Source: Laspinema palackyanum D2c (lineage in GTDB: Bacteria > Cyanobacteriota > Cyanobacteriia > Cyanobacteriales > Laspinemataceae). From it: a stretch of 64,000 bases of DNA. Every line of letters starts with the position of its first letter. The stretch's first letter is position 1. Location of the stretch: contig NZ_JAMXFD010000026.1 in NCBI RefSeq assembly GCF_025370875.1, positions 34,006 to 98,005 of the forward strand. The letters run 5' to 3'. Of this stretch, positions 55,735 to 64,000 are shown in pieces. The position numbers were made by a program, and so were the translations under genes. The notes below the pieces were generated by a model. The model did no database searches. It was not told the origin of the DNA and saw only the letters and a list, made by a program, of their open reading frames with translations.

Positions 55735-56469
55735 ATGACATCCACCCAACCGCAAGCGATCGCCTCTCGGTTGAATCCCCCTCACTCCTTACCCCCCTTA
55801 GAAAACGGCGATCGCTTAATTCGTCCCGAATTCGAGCGCCGCTATCACGCCATGCCGGATATCAAAAAAGCTGAACTCATCGAAGGAGTCGTTTATATGG
55901 CATCCCCCTTACGCTTTCGGTCCCATGCCAAACCTCATGGATATCTGATTACTGTATTAGGGTTGTATGAATCTGCCACCCCTCAAGTGGAAATGGGAAT
56001 TGAACCCACCGTGCGCCTAGATGTAGACAACGAACCCCAACCCGATGGCGTCTTATTAATCAGTCCCGAAAACGGGGGACAATCCACCCTTGATGAACAG
56101 GGATATATCCAAGGCGCACCGGAACTCGTCGCCGAAATTGCCGCCAGTAGTGCCACCATTGACCTCGGAGATAAAAAACGAGCCTATCGCCGCAATGGAG
56201 TTAAAGAATATATCATTTGGCAAGTATTTGATGAAAAAATTGATTGGTTTCGGTTAGAAGAGGGGGATTATGTATCCGTAACGCCTGATGAGCAAGGAAT
56301 CATTCGCTCACAAGTCTTCCCCGGATTGTGGCTAGATATTCCCAATCTGCTGCAAGGGAATATGCAGCAAGTTTTGACCGTTTTGCAACAAGGAATCAGT
56401 TCCCCGGAACATCAAGGGTTTGTGCAACCACTAGGAGAAGATTCGGCGGAATCCTCTCCTGATGCTTGA
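55735..56469 (+). CDS. Uma2 family endonuclease-like protein
   Basis: ATG 55735 (MTSTQPQAIASRLNPPHSLP), with GGAG nine bases upstream, is preferred over the longer frame from 55630. The 244-residue protein shows the PD-(D/E)XK elements of Uma2: ELIEGVVYMASP, PDGVLLI (Asp), ELVAEIAASS (Glu) and KKRAYRRNGVKEYIIW (Lys). Uma2 proteins are greatly expanded in cyanobacteria and are presumed nucleases, though no specific role is known. Orientation is opposite to the SWIM genes, so it stands alone. Confidence 0.88.
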   Translation: MTSTQPQAIASRLNPPHSLPPLENGDRLIRPEFERRYHAMPDIKKAELIEGVVYMASPLRFRSHAKPHGYLITVLGLYESATPQVEMGIEPTVRLDVDNEPQPDGVLLISPENGGQSTLDEQGYIQGAPELVAEIAASSATIDLGDKKRAYRRNGVKEYIIWQVFDEKIDWFRLEEGDYVSVTPDEQGIIRSQVFPGLWLDIPNLLQGNMQQVLTVLQQGISSPEHQGFVQPLGEDSAESSPDA

Positions 56470-56500
56470 TGCGGGGATGAAGATTGGAGGGCGATCGCCT

Positions 56501-56899
56501 CTATTCCCCATTGTCCGATTCCTGTTGTTTCTGCGCTACCTTTTGGGCGATCGGCACCGTATGGGGAACTCGTTGCTCAACCCGCGCTGGCTGCACCGGC
56601 ATCTCCTTGTCATAGAGAATACGGCAGAAGGCTAGGACCCAGGTGAGCACAACTCCTGCACCCGGATGAATTAACCCCACCGCCTTTGCCGTTGCTTCAC
56701 CGATAATAAACAGATGGCGCTTAGAAAGGGGAACTCGTTGCTCAACCCGATCCTGCTGCACCAGTATCTCTTTGTCATAGAGAATACGGCAGAATGCTAG
56801 GACCCAGGTGAGAACAACTTCTGCACCCGGATGAATTAACCCCACAGCCTTTGCCGTTGCTTTGGCAATAATTAACACATTGCGTTTAGAAATTCGCAT
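56501..56899 (-). CDS. Small protein made of two near-identical 55-residue repeats, function unknown
   Basis: From ATG 56899 (MRISKRNVLIIAKATAKAVG) the product is 132 residues. Residues 4-58 and 59-113 are repeats with a period of exactly 165 bases (for example at 56563 and 56728). Each unit has a SKR..l.I...ATAKAVG helix, LIHPGA, a hydrophobic VVLTWVLAFCRILYDKE helix, then VEQRVP. Two membrane-active or amphipathic helices per unit are likely. No family was recognised. It is divergent from a STAND ATPase gene 160 bases away and shares its promoter region, so a partner or effector role is a reasonable inference. Confidence 0.6.
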   Translation of the reverse strand: MRISKRNVLIIAKATAKAVGLIHPGAEVVLTWVLAFCRILYDKEILVQQDRVEQRVPLSKRHLFIIGEATAKAVGLIHPGAGVVLTWVLAFCRILYDKEMPVQPARVEQRVPHTVPIAQKVAQKQQESDNGE

Positions 56900-56935
56900 T
56901 ACCTTATTTTCCAATTCGATAATGCAGTTGTAAAA

Positions 56936-57042
56936 TTTCGGGTATTCCCGAAAGCAAGGAAGCGCCGAAAGCACTATACTATAAACATTCGGGTAGATTC
57001 AGGGAGGGGTTTCGGTATCGGGTTCCCGAAACTTTCCCGAAA
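56936..57042. promoter_or_regulatory. Divergent promoter with repeated TTTCGGG/CCCGAAA motifs
   Basis: TTTCGGG-tatt-CCCGAAA forms an inverted repeat at 56936-56953. Further CCCGAAA copies lie at 57025-57031 and 57036-57042, with partial ones at 56987-56993 and 57018-57022. A possible -10 TATACT (56975-56980) sits among them. Such clustering between divergent genes fits operator sites of a shared regulator. Confidence 0.55.
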
Positions 57043-57058
57043 CTTTTGCTCAACTTTG

Positions 57059-59695
57059 ATGCCACTTGCCATGTCCAAGTTCAGTTATGGTTTGGAAAAA
57101 ACGCAACCTCGGGTACAGCAACTGCTAGAGCTTTTGATCGACTGTGCCAACGACGACTTAGACGAAACCCTCACCACCGTGAACCTTGATGCCAGGTGGG
57201 AAGACGGGGAGGAACTGCATTTAGCAGTAGAAACCACCCTGGAAGATTTGCGCGTCCTGATTTATGGCAAGGGGAAAGTATCTAAAAAGGTAAAAAAGAA
57301 CAAGCGCAAGGAAATCGGGGCATCCTTGACCAACTATTTGGGCGAATTTCTGGAAATTTGGTGCGATCGCCGCGTCAAAAAGAGGGGTTCCCCGCGATGG
57401 ATTTTTAGCCTTAAACTCTGGAGTAAGGATAAGGACGAGAACCTGCGACAGTTTCAGCAGCTATGGCGTACCCGACAACCGGGAAACTCCTCCACAGAAG
57501 GCGCACCCTCAGTCACAAATGAAATTAGCGGTTCCCCTCCACCACCCCCAAGCAAGGGGATCCAAACCGTGGGACTGGAAACCATCGCTGAAATCCCTGT
57601 CTGGGTGGGGCGCGATGCGCTGTTACAGGAGTTAAAAACCAAATTACTCGCTCCCGAAGCTCCCCCGAAAGTGCTGACGATTATCGGACAAGGGGGCATC
57701 GGCAAAACCAGTTTAGCGGTGAAACTCCTGGAAACCTTGGGAGTGCAGGTGCAACCGCCTACCCTCACCGAAACCTGTCCCTACCAGAAAGCATTGTATT
57801 TAAAAACCTACCAAGGGACCAGTTTTGATGCCGTGGCAGAGTTTCTCCTGCGGGGATTAGACATGGAAACCCCGGAACCCCTGAAAACCGCAGCGGAAAA
57901 AATCACCAAAATTCTGGACGGGTTGACAAAACAGCGCAGCGTCGTCGTGCTGGATAACCTGGAGGATATTTTACACCCCGCTCACCATCCCGACTGCGGG
58001 AAAGCGCTGTCACCTGAATGGGGCCAGTTGCTTCATGCCTTTGCTTACGGCAATCATTGCTCGACAGTGATTCTCACCAGTCGGGAATTCCCTGTTGATT
58101 TGACTGATCGCCGCTGCGAAGGTACGGAGCCCGACCCCGATTTGGTGTTTGTGTACTCGCTGGAAGGGATTGAGATTGACGCCGGGGTAGAACTGTTGAG
58201 GCAGCGTCAGCTAAAAGATAAGGAAGAAGATTTGCGGTGGGTATCCCAGCGAGTCGAGGGCCATGTCTTTTTGCTGACTCAATTAGCAGCAGTTGCCAGA
58301 GGTAAACCGGGGTATCTGCGGAAACATCCGGAACTGGTCACTAAAAAAGCAGAACCCATCCTGCAAGTCCAACTAGAAAGACAAAGTGAGGCAGGTTTAG
58401 CCGTATTGCGGCGAATGTGCGTGTTGCGCGTGGCAGCAGATCTGCGAGGATTGACATTTTTGCGCTTGTATGAAGATGAATGGGAAACCGATAACCGTTT
58501 AACCAGTGCTGCGTCATCTAATCAACCGATTCAGTTTACAGATGAAGAAATTAGCGAAACCGAGTTGATAGTCAAGGGGTTAGTAGATAGCAGTCTGGTC
58601 CAGATGCGTTATGACGAGCAAAAGTGTGAGCTATTTTATGACTTGCATCAAGTGATTGCAGATTTTATGGGGCGTGAATCCGACGGACTGCCTCAAATAT
58701 TTCACCGAGTAAAGTCGTTATTTTGCTCTACCGCCAGCCTTGAAAATTTTGATGATTTACAACAGCAGGGTAGTACAAAGGGAAAGGGGGATTTAGTTTC
58801 TTTTGTATTTCACCTTGGAGATGAAAGCAAGATGTATAACTTGATAACGATTGCATTTAAAAATGCTAACCCCTCGCAGCGTGAGGAATTTGTAAAAAAT
58901 GTTTTATTACAATTATCAAATGAAAATAAAGATATTTATGAAGCAGCATTAATGTTTTTTGTGGGTATCTATTTGGATATGGAAAATTGTAATGAAGTAG
59001 AAGAATTACTTCTGGAAAACTTAAAAATTTCCCGAACAAAAAATAAAATAGAAAGCATTGCTTTTGCACTTAGAGGTTTGGGAGATATCCAGCGAAATCG
59101 GGGCAACTGGGATGAGGCGGAGCGTCTGTATCAGCAATCTTTGGATTTGAGAACCGAATTGGGCGATCGCTCCGGGATGGCAGCAACTTGGGAAAGTTTG
59201 GGATATATCGAGCAATGTCGCGGCAACTGGGATGAGGCGGAGCTTCTGTATCGGCAATCTTTGGAAGTGATGACCGAATTGGGCGATCGCTCCGGCATAG
59301 CAGAGGTTTGGGGAGTCTTGGGAGATATCGAGCGAAAACGCGGCAACTGGGATGAGGCGGAGCGTCTGTTTCGGCAATGCTTAGAAATTGAAACCGAATT
59401 GGGCGATAGAGAAGGCATAGCCACCTCTTGGGGAAGTTTGGGAGAAAACGAACTGGGTAAAGGCAATCTTGATGCAGCGGAACAATATTTAACCGAAGCA
59501 TTACAACAGATGAAAGAATTAGGAATGACTTGGCATATTGCTGAAACGAATTTTCGCCTCGCGCAACTCTGGCGCAAGCGGGGGAATGAAGGAATTGCCC
59601 AACAGCATTACCAGGAAGCCCATCAAATCTATCAACAATTAGGTGCAATGAAGGAGTTAGAACGGATTGAACGGGAGTGGAATCAGGAAGTTTAG
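57059..59695 (+). CDS. NB-ARC/STAND ATPase with C-terminal TPR repeats
   Basis: The ~878-residue protein starts with an uncharacterised domain (about 5-140: SKFSYGLEKTQPRVQQLLEL..., basic KGKVSKKVKKNKRKE). A Pro-rich linker (SPPPPPSKG) leads to an NB-ARC NTPase with Walker A IIGQGGIGKTSLAV (about 208-221) and Walker B VVVLDNLEDIL (about 296). A winged-helix-like region follows, then TPR units (about 675-850). The TPR units are near-identical 40-residue repeats (RGNWDEAERLYQQSL). STAND proteins use the repeats to sense a ligand and the N-terminal domain to signal. Start codon ATG 57059 or 57071 (MSKFSYG) fits; the N-terminal effector domain is novel to me. Confidence 0.87.
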   Translation: MPLAMSKFSYGLEKTQPRVQQLLELLIDCANDDLDETLTTVNLDARWEDGEELHLAVETTLEDLRVLIYGKGKVSKKVKKNKRKEIGASLTNYLGEFLEIWCDRRVKKRGSPRWIFSLKLWSKDKDENLRQFQQLWRTRQPGNSSTEGAPSVTNEISGSPPPPPSKGIQTVGLETIAEIPVWVGRDALLQELKTKLLAPEAPPKVLTIIGQGGIGKTSLAVKLLETLGVQVQPPTLTETCPYQKALYLKTYQGTSFDAVAEFLLRGLDMETPEPLKTAAEKITKILDGLTKQRSVVVLDNLEDILHPAHHPDCGKALSPEWGQLLHAFAYGNHCSTVILTSREFPVDLTDRRCEGTEPDPDLVFVYSLEGIEIDAGVELLRQRQLKDKEEDLRWVSQRVEGHVFLLTQLAAVARGKPGYLRKHPELVTKKAEPILQVQLERQSEAGLAVLRRMCVLRVAADLRGLTFLRLYEDEWETDNRLTSAASSNQPIQFTDEEISETELIVKGLVDSSLVQMRYDEQKCELFYDLHQVIADFMGRESDGLPQIFHRVKSLFCSTASLENFDDLQQQGSTKGKGDLVSFVFHLGDESKMYNLITIAFKNANPSQREEFVKNVLLQLSNENKDIYEAALMFFVGIYLDMENCNEVEELLLENLKISRTKNKIESIAFALRGLGDIQRNRGNWDEAERLYQQSLDLRTELGDRSGMAATWESLGYIEQCRGNWDEAELLYRQSLEVMTELGDRSGIAEVWGVLGDIERKRGNWDEAERLFRQCLEIETELGDREGIATSWGSLGENELGKGNLDAAEQYLTEALQQMKELGMTWHIAETNFRLAQLWRKRGNEGIAQQHYQEAHQIYQQLGAMKELERIEREWNQEV
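59090..59450 (+). repeat. 120-base tandem repeats encoding TPR units
   Basis: Copies at about 59100, 59220 and 59340 share CGGCAACTGGGATGAGGCGG and GGCGATCGCTCCGG segments with a period of 120 bases. They lie in the TPR part of the STAND gene and suggest recent gain or exchange of sensor repeats. Confidence 0.85.
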
Positions 59696-59749
59696 GGTTG
59701 TAGTAAAATAGGGGTGAGCGCCGGATAGGATTACAGGAGAATTTAACAG

Positions 59750-59944
59750 ATGAACGAACAAGCGTCAAAATCCATCTCGGAAATCTTTGAGGAGAGAACC
59801 CTCATCGATCGCGCTTTAAAAGTTGCCGCCAATCGTGCCTTTTTGCGTCACAAACAATAGGGACATCCGATTATAGTCTGGCAGGATGGAAAAATTGTTG
59901 AAATTCCACCGGAAGAGATTCAGGTAGATGAAGAATATTTGTAA
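59750..59944 (+). pseudogene. Small conserved-looking gene with one in-frame amber codon
   Basis: ATG 59750 has CAGGAGA ten bases upstream. The frame reads MNEQASKSISEIFEERTLID, then RALKVAANRAFLRHKQ, then TAG at 59858-59860, then GHPIIVWQDGKIVEIPPEEI and QVDEEYL to TAA. Both halves are in the same frame, and together they look like one intact 64-residue protein (a small cyanobacterial family: I..VF.ER..IDRAL......A...HK..G.PIVVW.DGK.V.....). A single nonsense mutation or a read-through codon would explain this; a sequencing error cannot be ruled out. The neighbouring genes are toxin-antitoxin-type. Confidence 0.7.
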
Positions 59945-60188
59945 CCCCATTGGTCCCACCCGGAGTTATCGATAGGGGGCAATTTCAAGGGTGAGAAACC
60001 GGCTTTCTTAATCAGATGTTGGCAAGTGGCAGGAGATGCGGTGAGAAACCCGGTTTCTGGTCTAGTTTTAAGGGTTATAAACTGGGTGTTCTCGTGAGGA
60101 AAAAAAGGGTAAATTTGCTAAACTGAAACCATGAACCTATAAAAAGGCAGTTTGAGCAACAGCCTAACACATAATTTGAGGTCAAGCA

Positions 60189-60434
60189 ATGAAAGCAGTT
60201 GAAGTCATGGGCAAAGTCGATGATAAGGGCCAACTTTTGTTAGATGAACCTTTAGACATTAAATCCGAGAGCCGAGTCAAAGTGATTCTCTTGATATCCG
60301 ATGAAGATGACTTGGATCCGGATGATACTCCCGGGGAGGAAATTAAAGCTAGTTTAATCCGAGCCTTGCAAGATGCTAAAGCCGGAAGAAGAATTCCCTT
60401 AGAACAAATGTGGGAGGGAATTGATGCCGAATAA
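60189..60434 (+). CDS. Antitoxin of a RelE-type pair
   Basis: The 81-residue protein begins MKAVEVMGKVDDKGQLLLDE with a strand-rich AbrB-like opening (V.G.VD..G.L.LDEPL). An acidic segment (SDEDDLDPDDTPGEE) and a helix that could wrap the toxin (IKASLIRALQDAKAGRRIP) follow. Such small proteins with a short N-terminal DNA-binding fold and an acidic tail precede RelE toxins in many cyanobacteria. The gene overlaps the toxin gene by 11 bases, indicating translational coupling. Confidence 0.75.
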   Translation: MKAVEVMGKVDDKGQLLLDEPLDIKSESRVKVILLISDEDDLDPDDTPGEEIKASLIRALQDAKAGRRIPLEQMWEGIDAE

Positions 60435-60786
60435 TCCTGAAGTCGTCAATATTGATTTAACGCCTGAATATCGCAATAACCTCAAAAAACTAGCGAAGAA
60501 ATATCGCAATATTCGTTCTGATACTCAGGTAGTCATTGAGGCATTACAACAAGGCTATCGATTAGGCGATCGGCTTTCTGGTTTTGGATCTAACCTTTAT
60601 GTTTACAAGGTTAGAGCCAAAAATAGTAATATCCAGAAAGGAAAAAGTGGCGGCTATCGCATTATTTATTTGCTCGAATCAGAAACCAGTATTTTGTTGT
60701 TGACGATTTATAGCAAATCTGAGCAAGAAGATATGACAACGGAGCAAATTCAAACGATTTTAGAGGAGCTGTATGAATCAGAATGA
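60424..60786 (+). CDS. RelE/ParE-superfamily toxin (probable mRNA endonuclease)
   Basis: From ATG 60424 the product is about 120 residues: PEYRNNLKKLAKKYRNIRSD, then LGDRLSGFGSNLYVYKVRAK, then GKSGGYRIIYLLESETSILL, then LTIYSKSEQED. This is the RelE fold pattern, with the K.r...s....K.GG.RviY core and the IYsKseq.d end. Members cut mRNA on the ribosome, or poison gyrase in the ParE branch. Length and order relative to the antitoxin are typical. A terminator shared with glmS lies downstream. Confidence 0.87.
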   Translation: MPNNPEVVNIDLTPEYRNNLKKLAKKYRNIRSDTQVVIEALQQGYRLGDRLSGFGSNLYVYKVRAKNSNIQKGKSGGYRIIYLLESETSILLLTIYSKSEQEDMTTEQIQTILEELYESE

Positions 60787-60913
60787 ATAGGGAGCATCTG
60801 AATCACGAACAGTTCTCCCCCCTCCCCGATGTCTTGGGGAGGGGGCCGGGGGGGTCTTTCTCGTGACGCGGCTGAAGCCCCCTCACGAGGAAAAACATCA
60901 TCCCATTTGCCAC

Positions 60914-60944
60914 AAAAAAGCAGCCTCGGAAAAGGCTGCTTTTT
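60914..60944. terminator. Bidirectional terminator between the RelE toxin gene and glmS
   Basis: Arms AAAAGCAGCCT (60916-60926) and AGGCTGCTTTT (60933-60943) flank a 6-base loop, with A-rich and T-rich tracts on the two sides. It serves the rightward toxin gene and the leftward glmS. Confidence 0.8.
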
Positions 60945-60957
60945 CTCACTTAAGGCT

Positions 60958-62865
60958 TTACTCCACTGTCACTGACTTGGCTAAATTACGCGGTTGATCC
61001 ACGTCTAAACCGCGTCGCGCTGCAATGTGATAGGCGAGTAACTGTAACGGGATGACGGCTAAAATCGGTGAGAGTAACTCATCTACAACGGGCACTTGTA
61101 AGACATTGTTAAAAATCTCCGCTGCATCAAACCCATTTTGCGGGGTGACCCCAATCAGTCGGGCATCCCGCGCTTTTGCTTCTTGGGCGTTGGAAATCAC
61201 TTTCTCGTACACGGTTCCCGGCATGGCGATCGCCACTACCGGGACTTTCGCATCCAACAGGGCGATCGGTCCATGTTTCATCTCCCCTGCTGGATATCCT
61301 TCCGCATGGATATAGCTGATTTCCTTCAGTTTCAACGCCCCCTCTAAGGCGATCGGGAAATTAATCCCCCGTCCTAAGAAGATAAAATCCTGAGTCTCGG
61401 CAAATTCATGGGCCAACTCCTCAATACTACCCTCTTGAGAACTCAGCACCTGTTCGATTTGTGCCGGAAGTTGGCGCAACCCCTGGATAATCTCCTCGAT
61501 TCGCGCTTCCGGGAGGGTTTTGCGTTGATAGGCCAAGTCTAAGGCTAAACTATAAAATGCCATCAACTGAGCGACAAACGTCTTCGTTGCCGCCACCCCG
61601 ATTTCAATTCCAGCATGGGTATTAATAATGTCCGGGACGAGATTCCCCAAGGAAGACTCAGGACGATTCGTAATCCCCAACAGGCGCGCTTTATAAGCAG
61701 CAGACAGTCCCGTTCGGCGCTGGTTTTCCATGGCTAGGGCCGCCAGAGTATCCGCCGTTTCCCCGGACTGACTGATGCCGACTGCCAGGGTATAGGGTCG
61801 CAATGGTGCCGGTGCGTAGCGATATTCTGAGGCATAGTTGACCGAGGTGGGAATTCCCGCCAACTGTTCTAGGAGGTATTTCCCGACTAACCCGGCGTGC
61901 CAACTGGTGCCACAGGCGAGGATTTCAATCTGTTGCAAATCCTGGTACAGTTCCGGATTAATCCCCAAATTGATTGGCGCAACTTGATTATCCCCCGGTT
62001 GCCACTCCCGGTTAAAATAGGCTTCCAAACAGGTGCGGACTACTGCCGGTTGTTCGTAGATCTCCTTATGCATGAAGTGGCGGAATCCTTGTTTTTCCAC
62101 CAAGACTGGGTTGAGGTTGAGGAGGCGGGGGGTTTTTTTGAGCCGATCGCCTGCAAAGTTATAAACCTCGACCCCTAACGGCGTCAACCGGGCCATTTCT
62201 TCATTTTCCAAGGACAAAACCGCCCGGGTATAGGGCACGATCGCCGGAGTATCCGAGGCACAGAAAAATTCCCCCTGGCCAAATCCCACCACTAAAGGGG
62301 CCTGCTGTCGGGCGACAATCAGTTCATCGGGGTAGTCCGCACAAATCACGGCGATCGCAAATGCCCCCTCTAACTTATTCACCGCCTTGCGTACCGCCTC
62401 GAAAAACTGGGAGATTAACGGCATAAACCCCGGTGCATCCACCATCGGTTCCGCCATCAACTCGGCAATTAAATGGGGGATGACCTCTGTATCCGTATCG
62501 GACCGAAATTCATGACCTCTACCCTTGAGTTCCTCGCGCAACTCCCGATAATTTTCAATAATCCCATTTTGAACCACCGCAACTTTTCCGTGGTTGTCTG
62601 TATGGGGATGGGCGTTGTATTCCTCCGGTTTACCGTGAGTCGCCCAACGGGTATGTCCGATACCGATTTGAGCGGGATTGTCAATGCCTTGGATTTTTTC
62701 TCGCAGGTTGTGGAGTTTGCCTTTTGCCCGGACACAATTGAGTTTACCGTCCCAAATCGTGGCCACCCCTGCTGAATCGTAACCGCGATATTCTAGTTTT
62801 TCCAATCCGGCGAGTAAAACTTCGTTCGCCGCTTGAGTGCCAATATAGCCAACAATTCCGCACAT
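60958..62865 (-). CDS. glmS: Glutamine-fructose-6-phosphate aminotransferase (isomerising)
   Basis: The 635-residue enzyme has an N-terminal glutaminase domain with catalytic Cys2 (MCGIVGYIGTQ, Cys exposed after Met removal), GIGHTRWATHG, and an AVVQNGIIENYRELRE segment. Two SIS sugar-binding domains follow (about 290-630: GTSWHAGLVGKYLLEQ, SQSGETADTLAAL, GRGINFPIALEGALKLKE). The C-terminus DQPRNLAKSVTVE is the expected end. It makes glucosamine-6-phosphate from fructose-6-phosphate and glutamine, the first step to UDP-GlcNAc for peptidoglycan. No glmS ribozyme was recognised upstream, as is usual in cyanobacteria. Confidence 0.96.
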   Translation of the reverse strand: MCGIVGYIGTQAANEVLLAGLEKLEYRGYDSAGVATIWDGKLNCVRAKGKLHNLREKIQGIDNPAQIGIGHTRWATHGKPEEYNAHPHTDNHGKVAVVQNGIIENYRELREELKGRGHEFRSDTDTEVIPHLIAELMAEPMVDAPGFMPLISQFFEAVRKAVNKLEGAFAIAVICADYPDELIVARQQAPLVVGFGQGEFFCASDTPAIVPYTRAVLSLENEEMARLTPLGVEVYNFAGDRLKKTPRLLNLNPVLVEKQGFRHFMHKEIYEQPAVVRTCLEAYFNREWQPGDNQVAPINLGINPELYQDLQQIEILACGTSWHAGLVGKYLLEQLAGIPTSVNYASEYRYAPAPLRPYTLAVGISQSGETADTLAALAMENQRRTGLSAAYKARLLGITNRPESSLGNLVPDIINTHAGIEIGVAATKTFVAQLMAFYSLALDLAYQRKTLPEARIEEIIQGLRQLPAQIEQVLSSQEGSIEELAHEFAETQDFIFLGRGINFPIALEGALKLKEISYIHAEGYPAGEMKHGPIALLDAKVPVVAIAMPGTVYEKVISNAQEAKARDARLIGVTPQNGFDAAEIFNNVLQVPVVDELLSPILAVIPLQLLAYHIAARRGLDVDQPRNLAKSVTVE

Positions 62866-63110
62866 TTATCCGTTAACTCCTCTCGATACGGTGCAATGGA
62901 TAGAATTTTAGTTTTTCCGTGCTGTTTCTGCTATAATTGCATCCCTTTATAGTTTCCTAACGTCTCAAGTGGCGATCGCCCGGTATGAGCAGAAATCGAC
63001 AGCGCGATCGTGGATGCAAATAACCCCTACAGCAAGTTGATAGTCTCTTCCCCTGCCTAGTCTCTGATTCCGGAAATGAGTTCCCCAGGGCCGAAGACCC
63101 TCACGCGAAA
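62866..63110. other. Region between psaC and glmS
   Basis: No gene was seen. It would contain the glmS promoter, but no clear box was identified. HIP1 octamers occur within it. Confidence 0.4.
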
Positions 63111-63136
63111 AAAGAGGGGCGCAAGGCTCCCTCTTT
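63111..63136 (-). terminator. Terminator of psaC
   Basis: Arms AAAGAGGG (63111-63118) and CCCTCTTT (63129-63136) pair perfectly, and on the minus strand are followed by a TTT-rich run. It lies about 65 bases after the psaC stop codon. Confidence 0.7.
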
Positions 63137-63200
63137 CTATTCAAATTCTAAATGTTTTAAAAGCACTGTTGAATCAAAAGTGCCTTCAAATCATCCAACT

Positions 63201-63747
<547 letters not shown>

Positions 63748-64000
63748 GTTCGTAGTAACGACTTCAGTCGTTCCGGATGTTTGTAGTAACGACTTCAGTC
63801 GTTCTCTTCTGTTCGTAGTAACGACTTCAGTCGTTCTCTTAGTTTGTAGTAACGACTTCAGTCGTTCTCTTGGTTAAGAACGCATGGAGGAAGGGTGACC
63901 CTGTTTAAACTCAAAACGGGTATAACGACTGAAGTCGTTACTACGAACTAAGAGAACGACTGAAGTCGTTACTACGAACTAAGAGAACGACTGAAGTCGT
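63748..64000. repeat. Foldback array of hairpin repeats, cut by the window edge
   Basis: Four forward copies (63748-63867) lead to a 56-base centre, then at least three inverted copies from 63924, the last cut by the window end. The layout matches the arrays at 30050-30494 and shows the same CTCTT spacers. Confidence 0.88.

Noticed and set aside
62866..63200. glmS ribozyme upstream of glmS
   Set aside because: No sequence resembling the ribozyme core was seen, and cyanobacteria are not known for it.

Overview
The window reads as chromosomal DNA of a filamentous, Oscillatoriales-type cyanobacterium. The evidence is psaC, a Psb34-like photosystem II assembly protein, a fused thiO-thiG gene, an SpkB-like kinase, several cyanobacterial families of unknown function (DUF3616, DUF4327, Mo-dependent nitrogenase C-terminal), and very frequent GCGATCGC (HIP1) octamers. 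No rRNA or tRNA gene and no CRISPR array was found. The genus cannot be fixed from the sequence alone.

Layout. 0-9.3 kb: a truncated SF2 helicase, a TPR protein between two long direct repeats, a MazEF-like toxin-antitoxin pair, an orphan DUF433 antitoxin, a Ski2-like RNA helicase, a large TPR protein and psb34. 9.3-20.7 kb: a small gene that appears to be split by a compound foldback repeat, a PEP-CTERM protein, thiOG, a 2Fe-2S ferredoxin, citramalate synthase, a DUF3419 enzyme and an HTH-STAND ATPase. 20.7-30 kb: a signalling block with an FHA Ser/Thr kinase, a zinc-ribbon PP2C phosphatase and a pentapeptide-repeat kinase, plus pheT. 30-37 kb: foldback repeat arrays, a DUF427 protein, a small Cys-rich protein, RecQ with three HRDC domains, a monooxygenase-like protein, a nested MITE-like element and DUF3616. 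37.6-49 kb: an ammonium transporter fused to PAS domains and a class III adenylate cyclase, then a 2612-residue two-partner-secretion-type exoprotein ending in a CHAT protease. 49-60.8 kb: an M50/CBS protease, tandem SWIM zinc-finger paralogues, a Uma2 nuclease, a divergent pair (internally duplicated small protein and NB-ARC/TPR STAND ATPase) around a repeated CCCGAAA motif, a small gene with an in-frame amber codon, and a RelE-type toxin-antitoxin pair. 60.9-64 kb: glmS and psaC, then another foldback array cut by the window edge.

How the parts relate. Housekeeping genes (pheT, glmS, psaC, cimA, thiOG, recQ) alternate with accessory regulatory and conflict-type genes, and most genes look monocistronic. 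Two repeat families explain much of the non-coding DNA. One is a short hairpin with core AACGACTTCAGTCGTT, arranged as forward copies, a centre, then inverted copies, in some loci with outer GGGGAGGAT/ATCCTCCCC arms. The other is a MITE-like element with GACATCTTGC terminal inverted repeats that nests in itself. The strongest candidates for unusual biology are the Amt-PAS-cyclase fusion, the TPS-CHAT giant protein, the STAND ATPase/duplicated-protein divergon, and the compound foldback repeats with their apparent gene-splitting event.
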